Counted from the first letter of the stretch, positions 21,461-32,970 are shown. The stretch: DNA of 64,000 nt from Mesocentrotus franciscanus (GCA_037976565.1 CP137668.1:1-64000); one strand, 5' to 3'. Notes: generated from the letters alone by a model not told the origin. Numbers and translations are program-made.

Positions 21461-21706
21461 CACAGTTGTAATTTTTTTAATGATATACATGTATAGATCT
21501 ATGCCTATTATGAGTTCTGCGGGTGTCGGGTAACACTTCTTTTAGTTTTGCATTTTTGACAAGTGTTTGAATGATGATGTACCGGTGTATGCGTGTGTGT
21601 ATGACCTGTTTGTGTGCATGTTTGGTAGGTCCATCTTGAGTAGTCTTTTACAAGACTTTTATGTGTATAGAATTTATTGTACCATTGGTTTTCTTAATTG
21701 TAAATA

Positions 21707-23191
21707 ATGGATACCATTCTTGAAGAAGATGTGAACATAATGCTAAGAGATTGTGCATATGTTGATTGTGGTGCATTTGAACGGAACCTACAAGGAAATT
21801 TTGATCTTTTTCATGTAAATGCCAGGAGTTTATGTAAGAATTATGATGATTTGTTACATTTGTTGTCTTGCTTAAAGCATGATTTTTCTGTAATAGGTGT
21901 CTCTGAAACTTGGTTTAAAACTACAACTGATATCAATATGTTTCAGATACCTGGCTATTCTTTTCTTCACATATGTAGGGCTGACAAGAATGGAGGTGGG
22001 GCATGTTTGTATATTAAAGATAATTTGGATTTTAAATTCCGTGTTGATTTATCCGGGTCAAATTCAGGGTATGAAATTGTTTTTGTTGAAATAACAAGCT
22101 TCAGTAAAAAGATTATTGTGGGATGTGTATATAGGGCTCCTAACTATGATAGTACATCCTTTGTTGAAAATTTAGAACATCAGCTACAGATACTGAGTAG
22201 AGAAAACAAGGAGATATATTTAATGGGTGACTTCAACATCAATTTATTAAATTATGATAATGATCACAGTGTTAAAGATTTTGTAGATTTTATGTACTCA
22301 TTTGGATTATTTTCTCTTGTCACTAAACCTACTCGTATAACTGAAACCAGTGCAACATTGATTGACACTATTTTCACAAACTGCATTCAAAATGAGTTTA
22401 GTTCAGGTGTAATATGTTCAGATATTTCAGATCATATGCCTATATTTTGTGTAAAAAAGGGCTCTGTGGTAGCTTCTGTTAAAAGAGATGGACAAGTTAT
22501 GAAGCGGTTAATAAATGATGAAAGAATCTCAAGGTTCAAGCAACACTTAGCTGTAATTGATTGGCAGGCTCAGCCTTCACTGGAAGGCGTCAATGATTTA
22601 TATGAACATTTTCTACAAATATTTCTGGAATTATATAATTTATGTTTCCCCTTAATTGAGGTATCAATAAAGAGTAAATGTAAAAAGCCATGGGTAACTC
22701 GTGGTTTATTGAAAACAATAAACCATAAACATAAGCTTTATGGTTGTTATGTCAAGAGACCAACAGCTGAGAATAAAAAGAAATATGTTGATTATAAGAA
22801 TGTCTTGGTTAATACTCTTCGTATAACCAAGCAAAATTATTACAATGATTTGTTCCACAGTGTTAAAGGCAATATTAGGAAAACTTGGTCTCATATCAAT
22901 GAATTGTTAGGTCGGTCAAATAGGTATTCACTTCCTCAAGAGATGGATTTTAATGGAGTACTTCTATCATCTGCCAAGGATAAGGCTGAAAGTTTTAATA
23001 AATATTTCATTGGATTACCCATAAAAATCAGTACAGATATTCCTCAAGTACCACAATCTTTTCATGATTATATGAAACAGTGTGAAGATAATGCTAAATA
23101 TATTACTCATTGCGGATGTAGTATCGAAAATAATATCGCTAGTGATATTCGTTTGTCTCGCAATGTGGTCAAAAAGGAATCTAAAAGATAA
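21707..23191 (+). CDS. Non-LTR endonuclease plus N-terminal RT region
   Basis: A 494-residue frame. Endonuclease motifs occur in order in the first 250 residues: VNARSLCKN, IGVSETWF, NGGGACLYI, CVYRAPN, LMGDFNINL, LIDTIFTN and SDHMPIF. A basic linker follows (KSKCKKPWVTRGLL, KKYVDYKNVL) up to FNKYFIGLP. The frame then shifts: its last residues are unrelated, and the true continuation (SKSEIIDIVSSLKPSKSSGS) is in another frame from about 23180. It encodes the DNA-nicking and target-priming part of a retrotransposon, not a host enzyme. Confidence 0.85.
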   Translation: MDTILEEDVNIMLRDCAYVDCGAFERNLQGNFDLFHVNARSLCKNYDDLLHLLSCLKHDFSVIGVSETWFKTTTDINMFQIPGYSFLHICRADKNGGGACLYIKDNLDFKFRVDLSGSNSGYEIVFVEITSFSKKIIVGCVYRAPNYDSTSFVENLEHQLQILSRENKEIYLMGDFNINLLNYDNDHSVKDFVDFMYSFGLFSLVTKPTRITETSATLIDTIFTNCIQNEFSSGVICSDISDHMPIFCVKKGSVVASVKRDGQVMKRLINDERISRFKQHLAVIDWQAQPSLEGVNDLYEHFLQIFLELYNLCFPLIEVSIKSKCKKPWVTRGLLKTINHKHKLYGCYVKRPTAENKKKYVDYKNVLVNTLRITKQNYYNDLFHSVKGNIRKTWSHINELLGRSNRYSLPQEMDFNGVLLSSAKDKAESFNKYFIGLPIKISTDIPQVPQSFHDYMKQCEDNAKYITHCGCSIENNIASDIRLSRNVVKKESKR

Positions 23192-24749
23192 TGCATCTAT
23201 GTTTCTAAAACCAACTTCAAAATCTGAGATCATCGATATTGTGTCATCTTTGAAGCCATCTAAATCTAGCGGTTCTGATGATATATCACCTAGAATTATA
23301 AAGGAGTGCATTCACCTTTTATTGATCCCTTATGTAAAATCATTAATATGTCTTTATCTCAGGGAGTTGTTCCTGATAAATTGAAGGTAGCTAAAGTGGT
23401 ACCAGTGTATAAAAAATCTGACCGTAAAAATGTCATTAATTATAGGCCAATAGCATTGTTACCAATCTTTTCTAAAATACTTGAGAAAATAATTTATAAA
23501 CGCTTAAATGAGTTTCTATCTAAAAGAATATCTTGATTCCTCAGCAGTGTGGTTTTCGTAAGCACTTCTCCACACAAATGGGTGTGTTTAATTTATTAAG
23601 TAATATCATAAAAGCTATTGATGGAGACAAGTATTGTTTGGGGATATTCTTAGATCTATCTAAGGCGTTTGATACCATTGACCATGGCATCCTCCTCAAG
23701 AAACTTGAACATTATGGAATACGCGGTGTAGCATTGTCTTGGTTCCGAAGCTATTTGTTAGACAGGACTCAATTTGTTGTGGTGGATGGTACTAGTTCCC
23801 AACTTGCTTCTATTAAATATGATGTACCTCAGGGTTCTGTTCTATAGGTCCCCTTTTGTTTTTGATCTATATAAATGATATAATACACTCATCAACATTA
23901 TTCTCATACTCACTTTTTGCTGATGATACCAGCTTGCTGCTGGCTGATAAGAAGGCTGAAGATGTATTACTAATTGCAAATCAAGAGATTCAGAAACTGT
24001 ATGCATGGTATTGTTGTAATAAGTTATTGTTGAATGTTCAAAAGACCAAATGTGTAATTTTTCGCTCAAAGGGTAAAAAGCTTCCAGTTGGTATTACTTT
24101 TCTTAATGTTGGAGGACATGATGTTGCGCTTAGTGAAAATGTTCAGTTCTTAGGGTTAACTATGGATGAGCATTTATCTTGGAAAAATCATTTAGAAGTT
24201 GTATGCACAAAGTTGTCCTGAAGTGTAGGTGTCATTTTTAGATTAAAATTTATTTTACCCGAAAGAGTGTTGATAACATTATATAATAGTATTATTCTTC
24301 CTTATTTGACATATTGTAATGTTGCTTGGGGAAACACTTTTAAGTCATATATTGATGAGTTGAGAGTATTGCAGAAGAAGGCGATAAGGCTTATTACTAA
24401 TTCTAATTATAGACATCCAAGTTCTCCATTGTTCCTTCGACTGAGAATGTTACCACTAAATGGACTTGTGTCGTTCAATTGCGTATTGTTTATGTTTAAA
24501 CTTCAGTCTATGCCTCATGAATGTACGTTAAAAGATTTATTCCGCCAGAACTCACAAATTCATAATTATAATACACGTCAAAGGGGTCTTATTCATCAGC
24601 CTTTTGCTAGAACAAATGTCACTCTGACCTCTTTCCATATCTCTTGCATCAAAGAATGGAACAGTTTGCCTGAAGATATACAAAATAGTACAACTCTTTC
24701 TAGGTTTAGAAGGTTATCAAAAACGTACCTACTTGAAAGACTGACATAA
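23192..24749 (+). pseudogene. Non-LTR reverse transcriptase, broken into several frames
   Basis: Reverse transcriptase blocks appear in order across successive frames. NYRPIALLPIFSKILEKI is in 23306-23536. GFRKHFST, LDLSKAFDTIDH and DVPQGSVL are in 23533-23847. SLFADDTSLL (catalytic Asp pair) and QFLGLTMDEHLSWKNH are in 23856-24221. YLTYCNVAWG, LQKKAIRLIT and the EWNSLPEDI end are in 24267-24749. Breaks at about 23190, 23300, 23535, 23848 and 24222 are a mix of stops and single-base shifts. The catalytic motif is intact but the protein could not be made in one piece. Confidence 0.85.
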
Positions 24750-25121
24750 TTTTTTTCTTTGTATCTTAATAATGCCTTTTTACCACTGCATGAGGACCTA
24801 CTCATTAGTGTGTTTGCTGTGTATGTATGTTTGTGTGTGCGCGCGTGTGTGAGAGTATTTGTGTGTTTTATATTTTGTAGCTTAGTATTTTTATTTTTTG
24901 AATATACGTTACATTTTTTTTATTCACCTAGCCATATTGTTAAGGTATGTATTTTGTGGACTATAGGGCCCCGCTCACAAGCTTAGCTTCTAAAGGGGTC
25001 CTAAAACCATTCATTATGTGATGTTATCAAGTTAATATGTTGTTTAATGTACTATTACCAGTCTCTTTTCTATTTAAAGGATTATATCATGTTTTGTGTG
25101 GTTTTGAATAAATGAACTTGA

Positions 25122-25393
25122 ACTTGATATGTATTTTAGTTTTTTAGTTTCTCTGCATGCAAAAAATGCACTGAATTACTGCATTACGATTCACGCACAT
25201 AATTCGACCTCAAACACAGAACCGTCCCATGTTGCATTGCTGCGATGCCACGTAAAATTTGCCGGTAGAGGATTTCCATCCGCTACAACATTACACATGA
25301 AAGACACGTATTTTACATGGAAAGATTTTGAACTGACGAATAATTGACTGATTTATACAAAGTTATAACCTAAATCAACGAGAATCACCCAGG
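25122..25393 (+). promoter_or_regulatory. Upstream region of the GORASP first exon
   Basis: 272 bp between the retrotransposon tail and the GORASP start codon, presumably proximal promoter and 5' UTR. No TATA box is convincing. GCCACGT at 25247-25253 is the exact reverse complement of ACGTGGC, the Golgi stress response element known from mammalian Golgi genes. A second ACGT core is at 25303-25309. Regulation by either is inference. Confidence 0.35.
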
Positions 25394-25456
25394 ATGGGAG
25401 GTGCAAATAGCGTCGAAGTACCAGGAGGAGGCACCGAAGGGTACCATGTATTGAGG
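25394..25456 (+). CDS. GORASP: First coding exon of a Golgi reassembly-stacking protein (GRASP/GORASP)
   Basis: ATG at 25394 opens 21 codons starting MGGANS and continuing SVEVPGGGTEGYHVLR, which is the highly conserved N-terminus of GRASP55/GRASP65. The exon ends exactly at GTAAGC (25457), a good 5' splice site, in phase 0. Gly2 followed by Ser6 forms the N-myristoylation signal that anchors these proteins on Golgi membranes, where two PDZ-like domains dimerise to link cisternae. The start of the first PDZ domain is included. No downstream exon was found in the spacer, in the arms or in 46.6-64 kb. They should lie in the gap or beyond, or the contig join is wrong. Vertebrates have GORASP1 and GORASP2; many invertebrates have one gene, so the paralogue is not assigned. 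Confidence 0.85.
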
Positions 25457-25539
25457 GTAAGCAATACTTAGTTGGAGTGTCCTACCCATTTATTTTTGTG
25501 TTAGTACATGATTAGACCGAAGATTTCTGTCTCTTTCTG

Positions 25540-26084
25540 TATCTGTATGTATCTGTATGGTTTGGTCAGCAAAATGTCCTCTTCGGACACATCCACGCTA
25601 ACTTTGTGATGACAGAAGCGCATTGCGTGTGGAAAGACTTATCTATTTTGTTTGAGTTTAGCTTTAAATGTTACCAGGGATGGGCTATTATACATGAATG
25701 GAAGAAGGAAGGTTGTTCCAGTCCCTAACAGTATTTACGAAGAAGGAGTCTTGGAATACTCTGGCCCTATGCCTGATCTGGAGAAACTTCTGGTCATTCC
25801 CTCATGTAGCTCTTGGGTTACGTTGAATGAAATCATCCAAATGGATATTAACTAGTCCATTTTTCATCTTATATAACATGGCAAGTCTCTGATTCTTCCT
25901 TCGTGTCTCAAGGGATTCCCAGCCAAGAGATTTCAGGGCCTTAGTAACAGTGCCCTCTTCCCTCCGGTAGTTATGAGTACAGAATCTCGCCGCTTGTCGC
26001 TGCACTCTTTCCAGGGATTTAATGTTTGTCTTCATAGATGGATCCCAAGCTGCTGCTGCATACTCAAGTATTGGACGGACCAGT
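25540..26084 (-). pseudogene. 5'-truncated non-LTR retrotransposon, C-terminal RT fragment
   Basis: On the minus strand, from 26084, LVRPILEYAAAAWDP leads into a 77-residue frame (26035-25802) with LERVQRQAARFC, SLGWESLETRRK and RLAMLYKMKNGLV. This is the connection/C-terminal region of CR1/Jockey-like reverse transcriptases. After a stop at about 25802 the same frame continues with TVRDWNNLPSSIH, another conserved end motif. It closes in ATACAGAT-type repeats at about 25540-25560, a simple-repeat 3' tail. A 5' truncation of this kind is typical of target-primed insertion. It is nested in the Mutator-like element. Confidence 0.8.
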
Positions 26085-26308
26085 TAGCCTCTGATTTGGG
26101 TAGGGTCGGCTCCTCTCTTTAGAGACAGAAGCCGACCATAGGTGCTCCTGTTCAAACATTTTGGCCATTTATGGCCAAAACTCTTTTCCCAAAATACTAC
26201 ATTTTACCCGATGTATATCCGATGCATTTATTATTGTAAATTAGGCCTAGGGCTAGGCTAAACTACATCGGTTCCACTTACCAGATTGACTGTATGATGT
26301 GTTTAAGG

Positions 26309-26497
26309 CAGTGAAAAAAATACACAGGGGCTCAGGGCGAATTCGCCCCCGAAATGCCCAAAAGAGCCCCCGAAAATCAGAAAAGAGCCCCTGTAAATTT
26401 GCATAGAGTTTAATGCAAAACATATTTTAGAGTGTTATTTTTATGCAGGCAAGCTTGAAAAGTAGCCCCCGAAAAATAAATATTAATTTTTTCCTTG
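26309..26497. mobile_element. hAT-type MITE nested in the Mutator-like element
   Basis: GTTTAAGG occurs on both sides (26301-26308, 26498-26505), an exact 8-bp duplication. The ends CAGTGAAAAAA and, in reverse complement, CAAGGAAAAAA both fit the hAT CARNG consensus. Length is 189 bp. The opposite arm of the Mutator-like element (26690-26700) lacks it, which proves insertion after that element formed. Internal CCCCCGAAAA units repeat four times. Confidence 0.85.
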
Positions 26498-26498
26498 G

Positions 26499-26696
26499 TT
26501 TAAGGGTCTTTTTTCCGGATTTTCATCGCCGAAAATGAGCTCCGTGTTGAAATTCTTGCAGCCATATTTTAAACTGTTACTGCGCATGAAGGAAGATGAC
26601 GTCATCCATTGACAGTAACAGTTTAAAATATGGCTGCAAGAATTTCAACACGGAGCTCATTTTCGGCGATGAAAATCCGGAAAAAAGACCCTTAAA
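26499..26696. repeat. Perfect 84-bp inverted repeat with CRE in the loop
   Basis: 26499-26582 and 26613-26696 are exact reverse complements, separated by a 30-base loop. The loop carries TGACGTCA at 26597-26604, the full palindromic cAMP response element bound by CREB/ATF factors. It forms the core of the Mutator-like element. The second family copy keeps the same CRE at 52559-52566. Confidence 0.95.
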
Positions 26697-27004
26697 CACA
26701 TCATACAGTCAATCTGGTAAGTGGAACTGATGTAGTTTAGCCTAGGCCTAATTTACATTAATAAATGCATCGGATATGCATCGGGTAAAATGTAGTATTT
26801 TGGGCATAAGTTTACTCCCCGGACGCGGGCATTAGTTTGCAATGCAGCCGCTATGGTCGGCTTCTGTCTCTAAAGAAGGGAGCCGACCCTACCCATATCA
26901 GAAGCTAACGAACGAAAGAGACAGAAATTTTTGGTCTAGTACATGATATGATACAGATGAAGCTCATGCAATTATTGGCAACCAAATGACAAGTATTTGT
27001 TCAT

Positions 27005-27504
27005 NNNNNNNNNNNNNNNNNNNNNNNNNNNNNNNNNNNNNNNNNNNNNNNNNNNNNNNNNNNNNNNNNNNNNNNNNNNNNNNNNNNNNNNNNNNNNNNN
27101 NNNNNNNNNNNNNNNNNNNNNNNNNNNNNNNNNNNNNNNNNNNNNNNNNNNNNNNNNNNNNNNNNNNNNNNNNNNNNNNNNNNNNNNNNNNNNNNNNNNN
27201 NNNNNNNNNNNNNNNNNNNNNNNNNNNNNNNNNNNNNNNNNNNNNNNNNNNNNNNNNNNNNNNNNNNNNNNNNNNNNNNNNNNNNNNNNNNNNNNNNNNN
27301 NNNNNNNNNNNNNNNNNNNNNNNNNNNNNNNNNNNNNNNNNNNNNNNNNNNNNNNNNNNNNNNNNNNNNNNNNNNNNNNNNNNNNNNNNNNNNNNNNNNN
27401 NNNNNNNNNNNNNNNNNNNNNNNNNNNNNNNNNNNNNNNNNNNNNNNNNNNNNNNNNNNNNNNNNNNNNNNNNNNNNNNNNNNNNNNNNNNNNNNNNNNN
27501 NNNN
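27005..27504. other. Assembly gap, 500 N
   Basis: Exactly 500 N characters, the usual placeholder for a gap of unknown size. It separates the spacer contig from the right palindrome arm. Any reading frame drawn across it is meaningless. Confidence 0.99.
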
Positions 27505-30500
27505 GCCGGTGTCGTGGCGAGATGTGTCTTAGCGAAATCACGTCTGTACAGACGCATCTCGCCTGGCGAGCTGCGTCTTACAGACACATCTTGCCGCATT
27601 CCCCGGCGAGATGTGTCTCTAGATCGGCGAGATGAGTCTGCGATTGGCGAAAAGTGTCCACTGGCCGATCGGCGAGATGAGTCTGCTAGCGATTGGCGAA
27701 AGTGTCTACTGCAGTACTGGCCGATTTGTTTTACTTTCGTGTCCCATCTAAAGGAACTAGATGTTTTTCTTTTACATGATGATGATATTGTCTAAAAATA
27801 TATTTAATAACGTTCCTAAAACCCGTGAAATGCAAGTGCATTTATTGCATCATAATTTAACCATTTAAAAATAACTATGCACGCTGCTGAGGCAGATATC
27901 ATTACTTACTATTCCTAGAAACTTTGAAGTTAAACAAAAATGTAACAGGTGATGTGGGAAAACTTTTTTAAATTGTATTATATTATCTTGTATTTATTAA
28001 ATATTTTCTGCCTATATGACAGTGAGAATATGATATAATACATAACTCAACTGTTATTGTATATATTAAAATTTTGAATGTCTAAACTGCAGAGCATTTG
28101 ACGAGGCGTAATCATGTGATGTGCGAAAAGAATGACTGCTGATTTGTGAAATGTTTCCTTTATAATATTTTGTAAAATGATTATTCTATACAAAGATATC
28201 AAAAGTTATATGACAGGAGGGAAGAGGGAAAGGAGAGAGAGAGAGAGAGAGAGGGTGAGAGAGAAAGAGAGGATGCAATGTTGATATTTGAAACACCTTT
28301 GATGACTGTACTTAAAAGGCAAGATTTAGAACAAAAATTAGAAACAAAAACACAAAAATGCCCCCATGTTCGAGTGCCCCTTTACTTCAGATACGGTGCC
28401 CCTGTTTAGAAACAAATATGTTTCCGATCCCTCCGGGGCACGCCCCAACACTTTTCAAGTACCCCAAAGTTCCCCTTTTACAGAGGAAAAATGTCCCCTT
28501 TACTTCCTCTTCAAATAAATAGCCCTTTTAGTTTGACATATGACCTTTTCCTTGTTCATATAATTGCCTTTTGTCCTTCTGATAAGTGACACTTTTCCCC
28601 TTCTTACAAATGCCCCTTTTCAACTGTGTAAATGCCCTATTCAAATCTGACATGTGCCCGTTTTCCTTTTTAATAAGTGCTCCTTTTAATCTCTGATTAG
28701 TGCTCCTTTTTACTATTCACAAGTGATCCCTTTTCCTTTCTTACAAGTGCCTTTGTTCCTTTTTATTAAGAGCCCTTTCCACGTCTCATAAATACCCCCT
28801 TTTAACCTCTGATAGAATAATGCCCTTATTAAAATCTGATAGATGCATGCCTCTTTTCCTTTGTAATAAGTGCCCCTTTTTTCCTTTCTACGTAACATGT
28901 GCTCTAATTTAAAGCGACTAATAGCATTTTTTCTCGAGTGTTCACCCTCAAACTCATTGCCATGTTCTCGCATATTTTCAGTTGCTGTAAATTATGTAAC
29001 TACATCATGTATTTACAAATCTTTTCAGTCATTCATGATGAGATTGTGGTTAAAACCCCATCAGGATTGGATTTGTCCTCTTTAATTGTGTCCTCATAAA
29101 TCTTACAATTTTGCTCGCTCTCATTGCTCACTCGAAAATGGAAATTCAGACCATCACACCCAGCCGCAAAATCATAATAAACAGTGAAATCATCCCTGAT
29201 ATTGAAATGTATCAATCACAATAATTATAAGGGTACATGTGTATACCAATGTTTGAAAATTGTATATTTTGCTTTGAGGTTATCTTTTTAAGTGCCTCTT
29301 TCTTCAAGAAAGTGCCCTTTTATGGTGCCCCAACTTTTAAAGACGCTCCGCCACCCTTGTACCACATTATGTTTTTATTTGAATATCGTGGGCTTTTCCG
29401 ATACAATGTTGCTATATCATGTTTATTACTTAGCATTTCCTGGTCCACTGTGATGCGAGTCTTTCTGTGCTACGGGTCATTACGACTTAAAAAAAATTAA
29501 TCCTGAAGCTTAATAAATAGCACTACTTGCTACCTACAGGACATGAATATCGAATTATAAAGATCATAATATGTTTGCAAAAATTTAATGAAATATGATA
29601 CCTAACACATTATATATTTTAATGAATTGTACTGCTCCAACTCAGACCCCCAGGCGTGGATCCAGGGGCCGAGTGGGCCTCCCCGCCAAATAGAGAGAGA
29701 GAAAAAGGAAAAGAAGGGAAAGGGAAGGAGAGAAAGGGAAAGTTAGAAGAGGAAGAAGAAAAAGGGGAAAAGAAGGAGATGGGGGGCGAAAGGGCCTTAC
29801 CTCCTAGGCTGTTACCCCCCATAAAAACAAGAGAGAAGGAAGGAAAGGGAAATAAAAAAAAAGAGGAGATAAAGGGAAGGAGAAAAAAAGAGGAAGAATT
29901 AGAAAAGAAAAGAAGGGGATATCAGTTGCAATCTTCCCGCCAACAAGTTGTGGATCGGGGGCAAAGGCCCTTGCCTCTCCTCCCCCCTCCCCCGCCAAAA
30001 AGAGAAGGAAGGGAAAGAGGAGAGCTAAAAGGGAACAAAAAAGAGGAAGAAAAGAAAGGTGATTAGAAAGAAGGGGAGATCAGTTGCGATGAATCCCGCC
30101 AACAACGTGTGGATCGATCGGGGGCAACAGGCTTCCTCCCCAGCAAACCTAAAGAGAGAGAAGGAAATGGAATGGGAAAGAGGAGAGAAAGTGAAGAAAA
30201 AAAAGAGAAAGAAGAAAGGTAGGAGAGATCAATTGCGTTTTCCCGCCATGCAACAAGGTGAGGCTCGAGGGGGCACTGCATATGGCGCACTTATGGAGGG
30301 GGCTTGGCGGGGCAATATAATTCAAACATGGTTTATTTCTAATTCGATACCGGTGATTTACAAATGTTGCTGAAATGATCGACATAGTTTTCCGAGATTT
30401 TCCTCACTTTTTAGTAAATTATACTTGTTTATGCGTTTGTTGGAAAATGACAAATTCCTATATTTACAGTCAGGCAAGAAATATGCTTATTTAGAGGCCT

Positions 30501-32719
30501 AAATGTCAGGGCCCGAGGAACGGCGGGGCTCGGGGCCTCGAGCCCCCCCACCTTTTGAAAAAGTATATTAACGAGAAATAGAAAGAAAGAGAAAAAGAAA
30601 GAAAGAAAAGTGACCTGCCAGTGTCACAAAATACATAAAAATATGCTCATCTGACCGTGATTAAAGCCTAAAACCCCTGAGCTTCCGGTAGCTCTGCCCC
30701 CTGGATTCCACCTAGGGCCCTAAGGCGGGCCCCTGAATGCTCATCTGACCGTTATAAAATGCCTAAAACCCTGAGCTTCTGGGGCTCTGCCCCTGGACCC
30801 AACGCCAATTAGTGTCCTGCCAGTGTCAAAAATAAGGTATCAAAATATGCTCATCTGACATTAATTAAACGCTTAAAACCCTGAGCTTCCGGGGCTTTGC
30901 CCACACCCAACCAATGGCACTAAGGTGGGCCCCTGCATGGATGCTCATCTGACCTCATTTATTCCCTAAAACCCTAGCTTCGGGGCTCCGCCCCCTGGAC
31001 CCCACGCCAATTAGTGTCCTGCCAGTGTCACAAATAAGGTATCAAAATATGCTCATCTGACTGAATTAAATGCCCATACCCCCTGAGCTTCCGGGGGCTC
31101 CACCCCTTGACCCCCGCCAATTTACGCTACGCTCTACCTGATCATATATACTCATATATAGCCTCCCCACCCACTATGAAAAGCATTCAGCGGGCCTGCA
31201 TGTAAGAGTGGGGTGATGCAGATTTTGTCTGCCCCCCCACCATACCCTTTTCCAGCACACAAACACATTAGGCACTCTCTGGAAGGGCCCACCATGCATT
31301 TGCTATAAAAGTAGTCCACCATAGGGATGTTGCGAAGTGGTCATATGATGCACTTATATAGGACTACTTTTTATATCTCGACATGCGAGTTCCTCCAAAA
31401 TATGGGAGTTTGCCCCCTGGGTAATATATGGAGGAATGTGAATGAATGTATTATACATGTACGTGTTTATTCAGCTCTCGTATCCTTCGGTCAACTTTCA
31501 TTCACACATTTTATCCTAACTCATTCATTTGTAATTCATTAATGACATCTACTATAAATCAGTGCATTCAATCTACTTCCTGTATTCCCTTCCTTTTTTC
31601 TCATCCTTTCACAATCACATATTCATTATGGGCCTTCCATTCTGCCTTTCACAATCATACGTTTCACCCAACAATTTTTCACAACCCACCCTACACTCTT
31701 CCTTTGGTCTATATTCTTCACCACACATTCTGGACTACATGTACCTTTAACTACCAAGACATATTTATGTGAAATAATGATGGCAAATTATACCGTATCA
31801 ATCATGTATTCATCCCTAATTACATTTAATAGAAAAGTACAACAATTACTTAATGGTATTGATATTTAATTTAGAAAACGAGATTGAATTTTTGTAATAA
31901 AAATGGCTTTGTATGCAAAAAAATGTGCAATATAAAACTGGAAGTGATAGATTGAAACACAAATTATAATATAATATGTACATCTTTGACTGCGTAATTC
32001 CTTGCACATGTGCAGTGGTAAATTAAGTTTTCATAGAAAATGGTGCATTTATATAATGACTAATGATTGGTAAAGAGAAGTCACAAGGAAATTACCTACA
32101 TTGTAGTTATATTGGAGCCTTGTTATATGAGGGCCCAAAACCAGAATACAAAGAAGTGGGACCATCAAAATTACATTTGGATAATTATAGTGTTTATTAT
32201 AACGAGGTTCCACTGTATTTAGATCAACGGTACATGCCCACATTTTAAATGACGGGGGCAGCCTGAGCACAGGTGCAAACTGCTATCGTCTGACGATTGA
32301 TGCCTCCTCCTTCTACAGCCGTCAAAGCCTGGGCCTAGTTACCAATGAAAAAGAGCTGGATTGGAAGTCCATTTGAATGCTGCATGAAAAGAAAAAGGTG
32401 CAAACTGCTATCGTCTGACGATTGATGCCTCCTCCTTCTACAGCCGTCAAAGCCTGGGCCTAGTTACCAATGAAAAAGAGCTGGATTGGAAGTCCATTTG
32501 AATGCTGCATGAAAAGAAAAAAGAAAAATCAAATTCATCAGAAATCATGCACGGAACAAGAACATGTCTGGCACATTTTGATACAATTGACATCTTTTGA
32601 TGCAATTTGGAACATTACATGTATAAGGACATATTCAACAAGTAACATTCCAATTTCCTTTTTTGCTACCAGAACTAGAGAAGCTCAAAGCTCCCACTTA
32701 TGAAGAAATACATCTAAAC

Positions 32720-32970
32720 CTGTATATGTGGATATGTCATCGGACTGCGGATCACAAGGTCCGCTGTTCGAGTTCCGCTGCATCACCAATGTTCTTTAGT
32801 AAGACATTAATCTACATTTGCCACACTCGACCTGGGTGAGGTAAATGGCTGGAATTAATTCCTTGAAATGCTAGAGCGCCGTAATGGTGGCACAGCTAAA
32901 GCCGGTTAATAATTTCTAAATTTGGAAGCGCATAGAGATGTTTAAAATGTGATATGCGCTACACATTTCT
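32720..32970 (+). mobile_element. tRNA-derived SINE (right-arm copy)
   Basis: Inverted copy of 13600-13860. The B-box-like GTTCGAGTTCC is at 32766-32776. Confidence 0.6.

Larger units (their letters stand above)
21540..25121 (+). mobile_element. Non-LTR retrotransposon, CR1/L2-like, second family, decayed
   Basis: Plus-strand element distinct from the one in the palindrome arms. Endonuclease starts at 21707, reverse transcriptase runs to 24749, and a short 3' UTR ends near 25121 in GAATAAATGAACTTGAACTTGA, a simple-repeat tail of the CR1/L2 kind. No ORF1 is seen. The 5' boundary is uncertain, lying between the (TA)n tract and 21707. Four or more disruptions show it is inactive. Its 3' end lies ~270 bp upstream of the GORASP start codon. 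Confidence 0.85.
25513..26938. mobile_element. Mutator-like foldback element with 9-bp target duplication
   Basis: Starts TAGACCGAAGATTTCTGTC and ends in the inverse, GACAGAAATTTTTGGTCTA. GTACATGAT flanks both sides exactly (25504-25512, 26939-26947). The inverted repeat extends through nearly the whole element, which is about 0.7 kb once a truncated retroelement (25540-26084) and a hAT-type MITE (26309-26497) are removed. Long terminal inverted repeats with 9-bp duplications are the signature of Mutator-like elements. It lies in what should be intron 1 of the GORASP gene. Confidence 0.8.

Noticed and set aside
25129..25347. 72-codon frame upstream of the GORASP exon
   Set aside because: It spans the retrotransposon/upstream boundary, is in no frame with the exon, and shows no family motif.
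26964..27795. Apparent long reading frames of about 190-270 codons across the gap
   Set aside because: They consist almost entirely of N and carry no sequence information.
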